In this document: in pieces, positions 19,120 through 27,894 of the stretch | Layout of the letters: each line of letters opens with the position of its first letter | Numbering within the stretch: the stretch's first letter is position 1 | DNA from: Mucilaginibacter sp. | GTDB lineage: Bacteria; Bacteroidota; Bacteroidia; Sphingobacteriales; Sphingobacteriaceae | Assembly (NCBI GenBank): GCA_028287975.1 | Contig: JAQBOP010000092.1 | Location: forward strand, 1 to 37,294 | Length of the DNA: 37,294 nucleotides | Direction: 5' to 3' | The notes under the pieces: generated by a model | The model's input: only the letters and a program-made list of their open reading frames with translations | Told to the model about the DNA's origin: nothing | The model's database searches: none | Program-made: the position numbers and the translations under genes

Positions 19120-19180
19120 GCCCTCTCTAAACGGCAGAGCCTTCATGAACATCCTTAATAAAACAAATTAGATTGTGAAT

Positions 19181-19207
19181 AATCTCCCCCTGTTGGGGAG
19201 ACTTTAA
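19181..19207. repeat. Dispersed palindromic element AATCTCCCCCTGTTGGGGAGACTTTAA
   Basis: Reverse complement matches the AAAGTCTCCC...GGGGAGATT consensus at 7577-7613 and 30295-30332. Confidence 0.65.
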
Positions 19208-19227
19208 TTTAAGCATACGCTTTTTTA

Positions 19228-19262
19228 AGCCCTCCCTACCGGGGAGGGTTTGAGTGGGGCTT
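19228..19262. repeat. Dispersed palindromic element AGCCCTCCCTACCGGGGAGGGTTTGAGTGGGGCTT
   Basis: CCCTCCC-TACC-GGGGAGGG palindrome with outer AGCCC/GGGGCT arms; overlaps the end of hisS. Confidence 0.65.
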
Positions 19263-20640
19263 ACAATCCCGTCGTCAACTTCTCTATGATCTCTTTCGCG
19301 GTCAGTTTCTCCTGTATGCCCGATGTCATATCCTTAAAAGTGAGCACACCGCTTTGCATTTCATCGCTACCGATAACTACCGTGTAAGGAATGTTTTTGT
19401 TATTGGCATAATCCAGTTGCTTTTTGATCTTGGCACCGGCGGGGTATAGCTCGGTATTGATATCGTTGTCGCGCAGTTGCTGTAATAACGGCAGGGCAAA
19501 CAGCTCGCCGTCCTTATCAAAACAACAGATCAAAACCTGGGTGCTTTGGTTGGCGTCAGCCGGGAAAAGACCCAGCTCTTCCATTACGTCATAGATCCGG
19601 TCGGCACCAAAGGAGATACCTGCCCCGGTTAACCCTTTTAAGCCAAACATTCCGGTAAGGTCGTCATAACGGCCGCCGCCGCCAATACTGCCCATGGCAA
19701 CCTCATTAGTCTTGACTTCGAAAATTGCGCCGGTATAATAGTTCAGCCCACGGGCAAGGGTAATGTCTAATTCTATAGTCGCGTTTTGTAAGTTAAAATG
19801 ATTGATGTAGTTAAACACGCTTTCAATCTCTTCGCAGCCCTTTAACCCGGTTGCTGATCCGGCCAGGGCCGTGCGCAGGCTTTCCAGTTTGGTGGCGTTG
19901 CTGCCTTCCAGTAAAATAACAGGTTTTAACTGCTCGATATCCTCGGGTGTAAACCCTCTTTCAAGCAATTCTTTTATCACCCCGTCAAGGCCAATTTTGT
20001 CAAGCTTATCAATCGCTACGGTCAGATCAATGATATTATCACTTTTTCCTATAGTCTCTGCTATTCCGGATAGAATTTTTCTATTATTAATTTTTATGGT
20101 AAAATCCTTTAAACCCAGGTTGCTTAAAGCCTCGTCATAGATCAATATAAATTCAGCCTCGTTCAATAACGAATCAGAGCCAACCACATCTGCATCGCAC
20201 TGAAAAAACTCGCGGTAGCGGCCTTTCTGCGGCCTGTCTGCGCGCCACACCGGCTGCACCTGGAAACGCTTGAACGGGAAGGTGATCTCGTTTTGATGTT
20301 GAACTACGTAGCGGGCGAAGGGGACAGTCAGGTCGTAGCGCAGGGCTTTCTCTGAAATATCCTGGGTGATGACTTGTGAATTATGGGTGGTAAGTTTTTG
20401 AGGATCTATCTTTGAAAGATAATCGCCGCTATTCAATATCTTAAACATCAACTTATCTCCCTCATCGCCATACTTGCCGGTTAGGGTTGACAGGTTCTCC
20501 ATCGACGGTGTTTCTATTTGCAGATAGCCATATTTGCGAAAAACAGCTTTAATGGTATCAAAAATAAAATTGCGCTTTGCCATTTCGGCAGGCGAGAAGT
20601 CACGGGTACCTTTAGGTACAGATGGTTTTATAGCAGCCAT
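19261..20640 (-). CDS. hisS: Histidyl-tRNA synthetase
   Basis: PKGTRDFSPAEMAKRNFIFDTIK, RYDLTVPFARYV, FQVQPVWRADRPQKGRYREFFQCDADVVG, ARGLNYYTGAIFEV. Start assigned to the internal Met (MAAIKPSVPKGTRDF). Confidence 0.96.
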   Translation of the reverse strand: MAAIKPSVPKGTRDFSPAEMAKRNFIFDTIKAVFRKYGYLQIETPSMENLSTLTGKYGDEGDKLMFKILNSGDYLSKIDPQKLTTHNSQVITQDISEKALRYDLTVPFARYVVQHQNEITFPFKRFQVQPVWRADRPQKGRYREFFQCDADVVGSDSLLNEAEFILIYDEALSNLGLKDFTIKINNRKILSGIAETIGKSDNIIDLTVAIDKLDKIGLDGVIKELLERGFTPEDIEQLKPVILLEGSNATKLESLRTALAGSATGLKGCEEIESVFNYINHFNLQNATIELDITLARGLNYYTGAIFEVKTNEVAMGSIGGGGRYDDLTGMFGLKGLTGAGISFGADRIYDVMEELGLFPADANQSTQVLICCFDKDGELFALPLLQQLRDNDINTELYPAGAKIKKQLDYANNKNIPYTVVIGSDEMQSGVLTFKDMTSGIQEKLTAKEIIEKLTTGL

Positions 20641-20721
20641 GCGGCAAATGTACAAAAAAGAGAGGGATAGTATAAACTGCTACCCTTTCGGGGGATTAGC
20701 CCTAAAATTTATCTAGTACTT

Positions 20722-20758
20722 TATCATAGCGATGGGTTTGAAACCCATCGCTATGATA
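20722..20758. repeat. 37-bp perfect palindrome TATCATAGCGATGGGTTT-G-AAACCCATCGCTATGATA
   Basis: 18-nt arms are exact reverse complements around a single central base. Confidence 0.9.
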
Positions 20759-20903
20759 TCGTTTCGCAAGATCGTTTACAAAACATTATTGATCAGCAAC
20801 AGATTAACAATTTTTAAATTATGCCGCCCGGAAACAGGTCGTTTTTACCATGTTGTTAATTTTTTAATGACTATTTAAGAATACTATAAATATTTACATA
20901 ATT

Positions 20904-20940
20904 ATAGACATAAACTATAACATATATAGAATAGCAATAT
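20904..20940 (+). promoter_or_regulatory. Candidate OxyR binding site upstream of ahpC
   Basis: ATAG-N7-CTAT-N7-ATAG-N7-ATAT; 15 of 16 fixed positions match the ATAG-N7-CTAT-N7-ATAG-N7-CTAT OxyR motif. Confidence 0.65.
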
Positions 20941-20960
20941 ATTTTCATAGCTAAAACCCT

Positions 20961-20968
20961 TATATTTG
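20961..20968 (+). promoter_or_regulatory. Candidate Bacteroidetes-type -7 element TATATTTG for ahpC
   Basis: Matches TAnnTTTG; sits 29 bp upstream of the ahpC ATG and downstream of the OxyR-like site. No convincing -33 element was verified. Confidence 0.45.
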
Positions 20969-20996
20969 TTCAAAAATTAAAAACACACATCATAAT

Positions 20997-21542
20997 ATGA
21001 TTACAATAGGAGAAAGATTTCCGGCATTTTCAAAGACAGCCGTAGTTAGCTTAGAAAAAGGAAAAGAATTTGAAACAATAACTTCAGACTTTTTAGTTAA
21101 TGATGATAACGTTTGGACAGTAATGTTTTGGTGGCCAAAAGATTTTACTTTTGTTTGTCCTACCGAGATTGCTGAATTCAACAAAAACTTTGGTGAATTC
21201 CGTGACCGCGAAACCCGCTTAATTGGCGCATCAACCGATTCTGAATTTGTACACGCTGCATGGAGAACACATCATGACGACTTGCGCGACCTTAAATTCC
21301 CGATGCTGGCTGATACCTCAAAATCACTGGCAGAAGAGTTGGGGATTTTAGAGCCTACCGAAAAAATTGCTTACCGTGCTACATTCATAATCGACCCTAC
21401 CGGTATTGTACGCTGGGTATGTGTTAACGACCTAAGCGTTGGCCGTAACGTTAAAGAAGTTTTACGTGTACTGGATGGTTTACAAACCGATGAGCTTTGC
21501 CCATGTAACTGGGAAAAAGGCCAGGAAACGTTGACAGCATAA
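20997..21542 (+). CDS. ahpC: Peroxiredoxin, AhpC/TSA family
   Basis: WPKDFTFVCPTEIAEFNKNFGEF (peroxidatic Cys) and C-terminal LQTDELCPCNWEKG, resembling the AhpD-coupled AhpC class. Confidence 0.9.
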   Translation: MITIGERFPAFSKTAVVSLEKGKEFETITSDFLVNDDNVWTVMFWWPKDFTFVCPTEIAEFNKNFGEFRDRETRLIGASTDSEFVHAAWRTHHDDLRDLKFPMLADTSKSLAEELGILEPTEKIAYRATFIIDPTGIVRWVCVNDLSVGRNVKEVLRVLDGLQTDELCPCNWEKGQETLTA

Positions 21543-21549
21543 CAACTTG

Positions 21550-21747
21550 AGGCTGTATCAAAAATAAAATCATAAGAGGCGGACCTCAATTAAATCTTAG
21601 ATAATAAAAGCTCCGTGGTTCTCTGTGTTTTCTTTGCGGGCTTTGTGTTTAAAAATAAACCGCAGAGTGCACAAAGAAGACACGAAGATCACAGAGGCCA
21701 AATATTATTTTGAGTGTTTTTTAGATTTAAGACTTTTGATACAGCCT
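21550..21747. mobile_element. MITE-like element, 198 bp, 14-bp perfect terminal inverted repeats AGGCTGTATCAAAA
   Basis: 21550-21563 is the exact reverse complement of 21734-21747; interior is a long imperfect palindrome around GTTTAAAAATAAAC; no ORF of note. Confidence 0.72.
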
Positions 21748-21776
21748 TTTATTAATTATAAGATCCTACATCTACC

Positions 21777-22361
21777 ATGAGCGAAAGCACAGAAACAATA
21801 AACGAATTATTGCAAAGCATTGGCGTGGATACCGCCTACCGTACCGCCAGCCTTACCTTGCTTGAAAAAGGCGAGTCGCGTTATTTACGCGACCTGAAAT
21901 TAAATTTTACCAGCACCCTAACTTCCGAGCATTTAAGTACCAAAGAATGCGCGTTGTTAGGTTTAAGCATCGCGGTTAATAACAACAATTTGCCGCTAAG
22001 TAACTTTTTCACCAACTACGCCGCAGACCAGGGCGCGACAAATGAAGATATAGCCGAAGCAGCGGCCTGTGCATCATTATTGGCATCAAATAATATCTTT
22101 TATCGCTTCAGGCATTTTACACAAAAAGAAAAATACAGCCAGATCCCGGCACGCATCCGGATGCAGATCATGATGAAACCGGTAACAGGCAAAGAGTTTT
22201 TTGAGTTAATGAGCCTGACCATCTCGGCTGTTAATGGCTGCGAAATGTGCGTTAACGCGCACGAGGACTCTTTAATTAAGCTGGGAACAACCGAAGAGCG
22301 GATCTTTGATGCTGTCAGAATAGCATCATTAATTACATCAACCGGAAAAATTCTATATTAA
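21777..22361 (+). CDS. ahpD: Alkylhydroperoxidase AhpD-like carboxymuconolactone decarboxylase family protein
   Basis: 194 aa; SAVNGCEMCVNAHEDSLIKLG carries the CxxC-x3-H AhpD signature; adjacent to ahpC. Confidence 0.87.
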   Translation: MSESTETINELLQSIGVDTAYRTASLTLLEKGESRYLRDLKLNFTSTLTSEHLSTKECALLGLSIAVNNNNLPLSNFFTNYAADQGATNEDIAEAAACASLLASNNIFYRFRHFTQKEKYSQIPARIRMQIMMKPVTGKEFFELMSLTISAVNGCEMCVNAHEDSLIKLGTTEERIFDAVRIASLITSTGKILY

Positions 22362-22405
22362 TTGATTGTAATTTTCGATATTTATATCTAATTTTAATAA
22401 CATGG

Positions 22406-22438
22406 GCCATTGCTTGTCTAAACAACTTTAGCAATGGC
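22406..22438 (+). terminator. Probable terminator after ahpD
   Basis: GCCATTGCT ... AGCAATGGC 9-bp stem followed by TTGTTATTG. Confidence 0.5.
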
Positions 22439-22475
22439 TTGTTATTGATTAAACAGTTATAAATTTGTGTCCCCC

Positions 22476-22940
22476 ATGGCCGAAAAAAAGATAACGATCC
22501 TTTATGTGGATGACGAAGAAAACAATTTGTTTTCTTTCAAAGCAGCTTTCCGGATAAAATACCAGGTTTATACTGCTATTAGTGGTGATGAAGCCTTAAA
22601 AATGCTGGGCGAAAAGCCGGTACATATTATCATTACCGACCAGCGGATGCCTAACATGACAGGCGTAGAATTCCTGGAAAAAGTTATCGAGAAATATCCT
22701 GACCCAATGCGGGTACTCTTAACCGGCTATGCCGATATGGGTGCGGTTGTTGATGCGGTTAACAAAGGCAAGATCTTTCATTACCTTACCAAGCCATGGA
22801 ACGAAGAAGAGCTTGATATGACTATTACCAGGGCATATGATGCTTACCTGGAAAAATTAAGACTTAAAGAAGAGAATGAGAAGCTGGAAACATCAAATGA
22901 CCAGCTGGAGTTTTTATTAAGGCAGAAACTGCTTTCGTAA
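22476..22940 (+). CDS. Response regulator (single REC domain, C-terminal coiled-coil tail)
   Basis: ILYVDDEENNLFSFKAAF, IIITDQRMPNMTGVEFL, RVLLTGYAD, YLTKPWNEEEL. Confidence 0.9.
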   Translation: MAEKKITILYVDDEENNLFSFKAAFRIKYQVYTAISGDEALKMLGEKPVHIIITDQRMPNMTGVEFLEKVIEKYPDPMRVLLTGYADMGAVVDAVNKGKIFHYLTKPWNEEELDMTITRAYDAYLEKLRLKEENEKLETSNDQLEFLLRQKLLS

Positions 22941-22966
22941 ACGATAAAAAGATTAACTGCCGATCT

Positions 22967-23371
22967 CTATTCTTTACTCACTTTTTTCAACAAAGTTTTC
23001 AGCCCATCGGCAGTTACCGGCTTGGTTACACGGGCTCTGAATGATTTATAAGATTTGATCAAATTAATGTCTGATGCCTCTACAGAAGAAGTAAGCGCCA
23101 CTATGTAGTATTTTTTCCGGATCTTAGGGTCAAGTTTTTCAAATTCTTCAACAAACTGAAAACCATTCATTAACGGCATATAAATATCCAGAAAAATAAG
23201 GATGATCTTAATCCCTTGATCATTGGTATCGTCCGTGATATATTCAAGGGCCTGGGCGGCGCTCAAAAAACTTTCAATATGGAAATCGCTATTTGCATTA
23301 GTGATCACTTTACGGGCAATAAAGTGATCCAATTCAGTATCATCAATAATTATGAATGATAAATCTTTCAT
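22967..23371 (-). CDS. Response regulator (single REC domain)
   Basis: FIIIDDTELD, IFLDIYMPLMNGFQFVEEF, VALTSSVEASD, RVTKPVTADGL. Confidence 0.88.
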   Translation of the reverse strand: MKDLSFIIIDDTELDHFIARKVITNANSDFHIESFLSAAQALEYITDDTNDQGIKIILIFLDIYMPLMNGFQFVEEFEKLDPKIRKKYYIVALTSSVEASDINLIKSYKSFRARVTKPVTADGLKTLLKKVSKE

Positions 23372-23378
23372 GCAAATT

Positions 23379-24464
23379 TTATTTGGTTGGGACAGTAACC
23401 TTAAATGTAGTGCCTTTATTTAAAACAGAATTAACCTCAATCTGGCCATTTAGTTTCAATAAGGCACTTTTTACGTTATATAAGCCAAATCCTGAACCCG
23501 ACTCTTGCGAACTGGCCCTGTAAAACAAATTAAATATCTCACCAAGATGGTTCCCTAATATCCCAATTCCGGTATCGCTTACTATTATAGTAGCAACCCC
23601 CTTATGTACATCAATATTTAACTCAACCAATTTGGCGTCATTATTTTTGCTTTGATATTTAAAAGCATTTGATAATAAGTTATTCAATATTAGTTTTAGC
23701 GGTATGGTATCACTTCTAAAAGGTTCGCGCTGGTTTATGTTTACCTTAAAGCTGATATTGGATGTATTGGAGAAAACCTTATAAATATCTTTAAATTCAT
23801 CCGCCATCTTTCTAAAGTCGATCTCGCAAATTTGCAGTTCGCCGCGTTGCAGGCTGTAATAGTCATGCATGCTCAGAATGTAGGTATCCAGCTTTTTTAA
23901 CGATTTCTCCATTAAAAAAAGCATTTCCTTCATTTCGGCAATATCATACATTTCGCGGGCCACATTTATTGCCCCTAAGATGCCAGACAAAGGCCCACGG
24001 ATATCATGGCTTACACTATAGGCAAATTTATCAAGCTCGCTATAGGCCTTTTGCAGTTCTTCATTTTTAATGGCCAGCATAGAGTTAGCCTGATAAAACT
24101 TATTTGCTTCCTCAATGGCCGAGATCAATTCGGCCTCTACCCATGGTTTCTTAACAAACCTGAAAATGTTACCCCTGTTTATCGAATCAATTACCGCTTC
24201 AATATCTGTATAAGCAGTGATCAAGATCCGCATGGGTAGCGGATGCGTGCTGCGGATCCCCTCAAAAAACTCAACCCCGGTTTTAACCGGCATACGCTGA
24301 TCGCAGAATATCACCCTGATATCGGGATGTTTTTCCAGATGCTCCATGGCGCCCGGAATGTTTACTGCAGTGAATACCTGGTAATCAAGTCTTAAAGTTG
24401 CTTTAAAACCGGTAAGATTATCCATCTCATCATCTAAATACAGTATCTTAATTTTCTCAGCCAT
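23379..24464 (-). CDS. Hybrid REC-histidine kinase
   Basis: REC (ILYLDDEMDN, IFCDQRMPVKTGVEFF, KKPW) followed by SVSHDIRGPLSGILGAI, NNLLSNAFKYQS, VSDTGIGI, SGFGLYNVKSALLKLNGQIEV. Confidence 0.9.
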   Translation of the reverse strand: MAEKIKILYLDDEMDNLTGFKATLRLDYQVFTAVNIPGAMEHLEKHPDIRVIFCDQRMPVKTGVEFFEGIRSTHPLPMRILITAYTDIEAVIDSINRGNIFRFVKKPWVEAELISAIEEANKFYQANSMLAIKNEELQKAYSELDKFAYSVSHDIRGPLSGILGAINVAREMYDIAEMKEMLFLMEKSLKKLDTYILSMHDYYSLQRGELQICEIDFRKMADEFKDIYKVFSNTSNISFKVNINQREPFRSDTIPLKLILNNLLSNAFKYQSKNNDAKLVELNIDVHKGVATIIVSDTGIGILGNHLGEIFNLFYRASSQESGSGFGLYNVKSALLKLNGQIEVNSVLNKGTTFKVTVPTK

Positions 24465-24532
24465 TATTGTGAGTTTTAAGTGCAGTTAGGTTTAATTGGT
24501 TACGTCTGTAAAAGACAACATGTATACGCAAG

Positions 24533-26674
24533 TTAGACAAGTTTTGTGTTGTAAATAATAGGTATTTTCAAAATAAACTCAGTACCCTTACCCACCTCAG
24601 AATTTACTGTTATTTGCCCGTTGTGTTTCTTAATGGTGTTGTAAGCTATACTCATGCCCAAACCTGTTCCTTCACCAACTTCCTTAGTGGTAAAAAAAGG
24701 TTCAAATATTTTTTTCATAGTTGGCTCACTCATACCCGTTCCATTATCAGCTATGGTAATAATTACATTTTCCTCGTCATTTCCAGTCTTAATTATTATT
24801 TCACCGCCTTCCTTTTCGCCAAATCGTTTTTCAACAGCATATATGGCGTTTGACATAATATTCAGGAACACCTGGTTAAGTTTACCGGCATAACATTCAA
24901 TAAGCGGCAAGTCATTGTATTCCTTAATTATTTTTATCCTATTATTTAAAAGGTTATTGGCTATAACCAGTGTTGAGTCAAGCCCCTCGTTCATATTTGC
25001 TCTTTTCAGATCATCTTCATCAAGGCGTGAAAATATTTTAAGGCCCTTAACAATTTCGGCAGTGCGCGACGCACCTTCATAAATGCCTTTTATTAAATGC
25101 TTTATCTCCATCACCAAATAGTCAAAGTCCATTTCTTCCTTGTACTCCTCTATTTGTTTTTTCTTTTCGGCTACAGATGCGTCAGACTGGCTTACACGTT
25201 CGATAGTTGCCATTACATCCAGGATCATTTCGACATCGCGCTTAAGTGGGTTTATGTTTGAGGTTACAAAATTGATAGGGTTATTGATCTCATGTGCTAT
25301 ACCCGCAGTTAACTGACCCAGGGAGGCCATTTTTTCTGACTCGACCAATTGCGATTGGGTTTGTTTCAGATCTTCAAGTGATTCATTCAACTCGTATGTA
25401 CGCTCTTCAACCTTCGATTCCAATATCACGTTCTGCTCACGTACGATGCGCTCATTTTCCTGCAAGGTGCGCAGCACTTCTGCCTGCGAGGCTTCTTTTT
25501 CTCCTTTTAAAATATTGATCTTATTGGCAAGCGCAAAAGACAGGAATACGGCTTCTAAGGCAGAACCGATCTCGACTGAGTGAACCGTGAAAAGGTTATA
25601 TGGAACGATATTAAAATCTTTAAATACAAAGATCAAAATACTGGTAAAGAATATGGACCAGCTTATTAAAAAGAATTTAGCTGATGCCTGTTTTTTACGA
25701 TAAGCGGCCGTTGCTATTACCATAAGCAATATCGAAACTATAGCGGCTGTAGGATTCACCACCTGGAATGCGATAACCCCGTTGCCAGACAATAACAGTA
25801 TCAACGAAATAATATACAGACCTACAGTTACATTAAGCGCGATATTTAGCTTGGGGACTATAGTCTTTGTATGCAAAAATGTTTTGGCAAACATAATAGT
25901 TGCCAGGCCTGACATGGCCCCGCAAAAAATGACCATATTTTTGGATAACCAAACATTGTCCGTCCACAAAAAGCGGTGCGAATAACCCAATAAGGTCATT
26001 TGGGTTAGCGTTACCCAAAAAATATAATGGCAGTATACTATGTAATCCCTGTCTTTTGTGGTAAAGTAAATAAACAAGTTATACAACAGCATTACCATCA
26101 TAATGCCAAGGTATATGCCACTGCGTGTATCGGTGATGCTGATTTCGGGCACTATTGTTTGTGCGGTTTTTAAACTTAACGGGGCAAGGATCTGCTGCGT
26201 GCTTTTAAGTCGTACGTAACAGTCAACAGCTTCGCCTTTTTTAAGCGAAATATTAAAAAGGTAAAATTGATGGCTGTAAGGTTTGTTTTTTAAGGGCAGG
26301 TTATTTGAACTTTTTATGCTGTCAACCTGTGTACCTCTAACTATGTACAGGTCTGCCTCGTCAATTATAGGGTTAGATATGTCTAATATCACCTTATCCA
26401 GCTCGGTATCATTAAGCAACCTAAATTTTACCCAGTTATTATTCGGACTGATACCCAAATTTGGAACGGCCAGGCTATTTGGCTTGAACAATGAGGCCGA
26501 CCGGCTTATTTTGCTGAAATTTAATTTATTGGTCGCGTCCTGGTATAAATAAACATCTTTACCAAAATAGCTCTGCTTTAGCGCGTTTTTAACACTTACA
26601 ACATTCTGCGCATGTACAAGGTTACTTATTATTAAAAATAAGATAGCTAAAGCCGATGTCTTTAAGTATTGCAT
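24533..26674 (-). CDS. Sensor histidine kinase with 7TMR-DISM extracellular and transmembrane domains
   Basis: Signal peptide, DISMED2-like N-terminus, seven-helix segment (IYLGIMMVMLLYNLFIYFTTKDRDYIVYCHYIF...), GQLTAGIAHEINNPINFV, NIMSNAIYAV, IADNGTGMSEPTMKKIFEPFFTTKEVGEGTGLGMSIAY. Confidence 0.9.
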   Translation of the reverse strand: MQYLKTSALAILFLIISNLVHAQNVVSVKNALKQSYFGKDVYLYQDATNKLNFSKISRSASLFKPNSLAVPNLGISPNNNWVKFRLLNDTELDKVILDISNPIIDEADLYIVRGTQVDSIKSSNNLPLKNKPYSHQFYLFNISLKKGEAVDCYVRLKSTQQILAPLSLKTAQTIVPEISITDTRSGIYLGIMMVMLLYNLFIYFTTKDRDYIVYCHYIFWVTLTQMTLLGYSHRFLWTDNVWLSKNMVIFCGAMSGLATIMFAKTFLHTKTIVPKLNIALNVTVGLYIISLILLLSGNGVIAFQVVNPTAAIVSILLMVIATAAYRKKQASAKFFLISWSIFFTSILIFVFKDFNIVPYNLFTVHSVEIGSALEAVFLSFALANKINILKGEKEASQAEVLRTLQENERIVREQNVILESKVEERTYELNESLEDLKQTQSQLVESEKMASLGQLTAGIAHEINNPINFVTSNINPLKRDVEMILDVMATIERVSQSDASVAEKKKQIEEYKEEMDFDYLVMEIKHLIKGIYEGASRTAEIVKGLKIFSRLDEDDLKRANMNEGLDSTLVIANNLLNNRIKIIKEYNDLPLIECYAGKLNQVFLNIMSNAIYAVEKRFGEKEGGEIIIKTGNDEENVIITIADNGTGMSEPTMKKIFEPFFTTKEVGEGTGLGMSIAYNTIKKHNGQITVNSEVGKGTEFILKIPIIYNTKLV

Positions 26675-26719
26675 TGTGTTTTTTTATAAGGTTAGGATTA
26701 ATGACGAGTGTAAATGTAC

Positions 26720-27826
26720 TTACATTTTAAAGATTTCGTCAAGATCAACATAATAACGCCCCGACTGCTGGTGTTCTCCTAATAATATTTTGCGTGCAAT
26801 ATCCGTAGTAATAGCGCCACCAAGCACTACTGACGACGCTAATTGCGGCCATGTATTGATTGTTTTACCTATTTCGGCCATTGATAGTTTCATCCTTTCT
26901 GATAATGAATCAAAGGAAAGGATGGACATCAGTATGCCACGGCGGTTTTCGTCTGTTACTGTTATGCCATTGTTTTCTATAAACGCGTCAAGGTAACCAT
27001 GCATTATACCTCTGTCTTTTTCAAGATCAAACCGTTCCACGTCCAGCATACCGCGGTCATTGGTATCCATTACCACTGGTATTTGCAACTCTTTGGCTTT
27101 AAAACGGCTGTCTAATTTAATGTCGATACCATCACAAACTTCAATAAACAGGTCAAGGTTACCGTCACCTGTAAAAAACTCGTCCATGTTTTGCTGGTGC
27201 AAGCCATCGCTAAATATTTTTACTTTAATAAACGGATCTATTTCAACTATCTCTCTGGCAGCAATCACTGTTTTATTTAAACCCAGGTTGTGTGATCCGG
27301 TGCGGATCCGGTTTAAGTTGCTTAGTTCGGCGGTATCAAAATCTGCCAGGCGCAGCTCGCCGCAAATGCGTTCCATAGCCATAGTTAAGGCAATAGATTG
27401 CCCTACAGATAAGCCAACAATACCAATTGTTTTACTTTTTAATAATAGCTGCTCTTTCCTGGTTATTTTGTTATGGTTACGATTGGTGCGCACCTCGACA
27501 AATTCATCCTCGTCGAGCAAGTGTACCAAACGTTTGGCCCACGGGTAATAAACCCATACGCCATATTCATTTATGTCCTTACCGGCAAGGTGATTGGTTA
27601 TCAGTTCAGGATATTCTTCGTCTTTAATTTTTACGGATGGGCGCTCGCTTTTAACAAGTTCCTGTAGTTGTCCGTATATTTCATCCTGGACAAATATTAC
27701 ATCGCCGTTTTGTATTAACTTATCGATGGTTTGTTTATCCGACGGATTATTCATTCGCAAAATAATTGGCACATAAGCTTGATTTAACTGCGTTGAGCTT
27801 TCCAATAAACTTGCAATATTCCTCAT
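26720..27826 (-). CDS. ThiF/E1-like (Rv1355c-like) adenylation-domain protein
   Basis: TIGIVGLSVGQSIALTMAMERICGELRLADFDTAELSNLNRIRTG, EIVEIDPFIKVKIFSDGL, PVVMDTNDRGMLDVERFDLE: E1 Rossmann and ATP-binding motifs preceded by an ~135-aa N-terminal extension. Confidence 0.82.
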   Translation of the reverse strand: MRNIASLLESSTQLNQAYVPIILRMNNPSDKQTIDKLIQNGDVIFVQDEIYGQLQELVKSERPSVKIKDEEYPELITNHLAGKDINEYGVWVYYPWAKRLVHLLDEDEFVEVRTNRNHNKITRKEQLLLKSKTIGIVGLSVGQSIALTMAMERICGELRLADFDTAELSNLNRIRTGSHNLGLNKTVIAAREIVEIDPFIKVKIFSDGLHQQNMDEFFTGDGNLDLFIEVCDGIDIKLDSRFKAKELQIPVVMDTNDRGMLDVERFDLEKDRGIMHGYLDAFIENNGITVTDENRRGILMSILSFDSLSERMKLSMAEIGKTINTWPQLASSVVLGGAITTDIARKILLGEHQQSGRYYVDLDEIFKM

Positions 27827-27894
27827 TTGTTTAAAAAATTAGTAACGGCCTATACGCAAAAGCGTGTAGAATAGTTAGGTTTTTAGATCAGTAA

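Noticed and set aside
27060-27548. 162-aa plus-strand ORF
   Set aside because: Antisense shadow of the E1-like gene; Ser/Thr/Ile-rich low-information composition.
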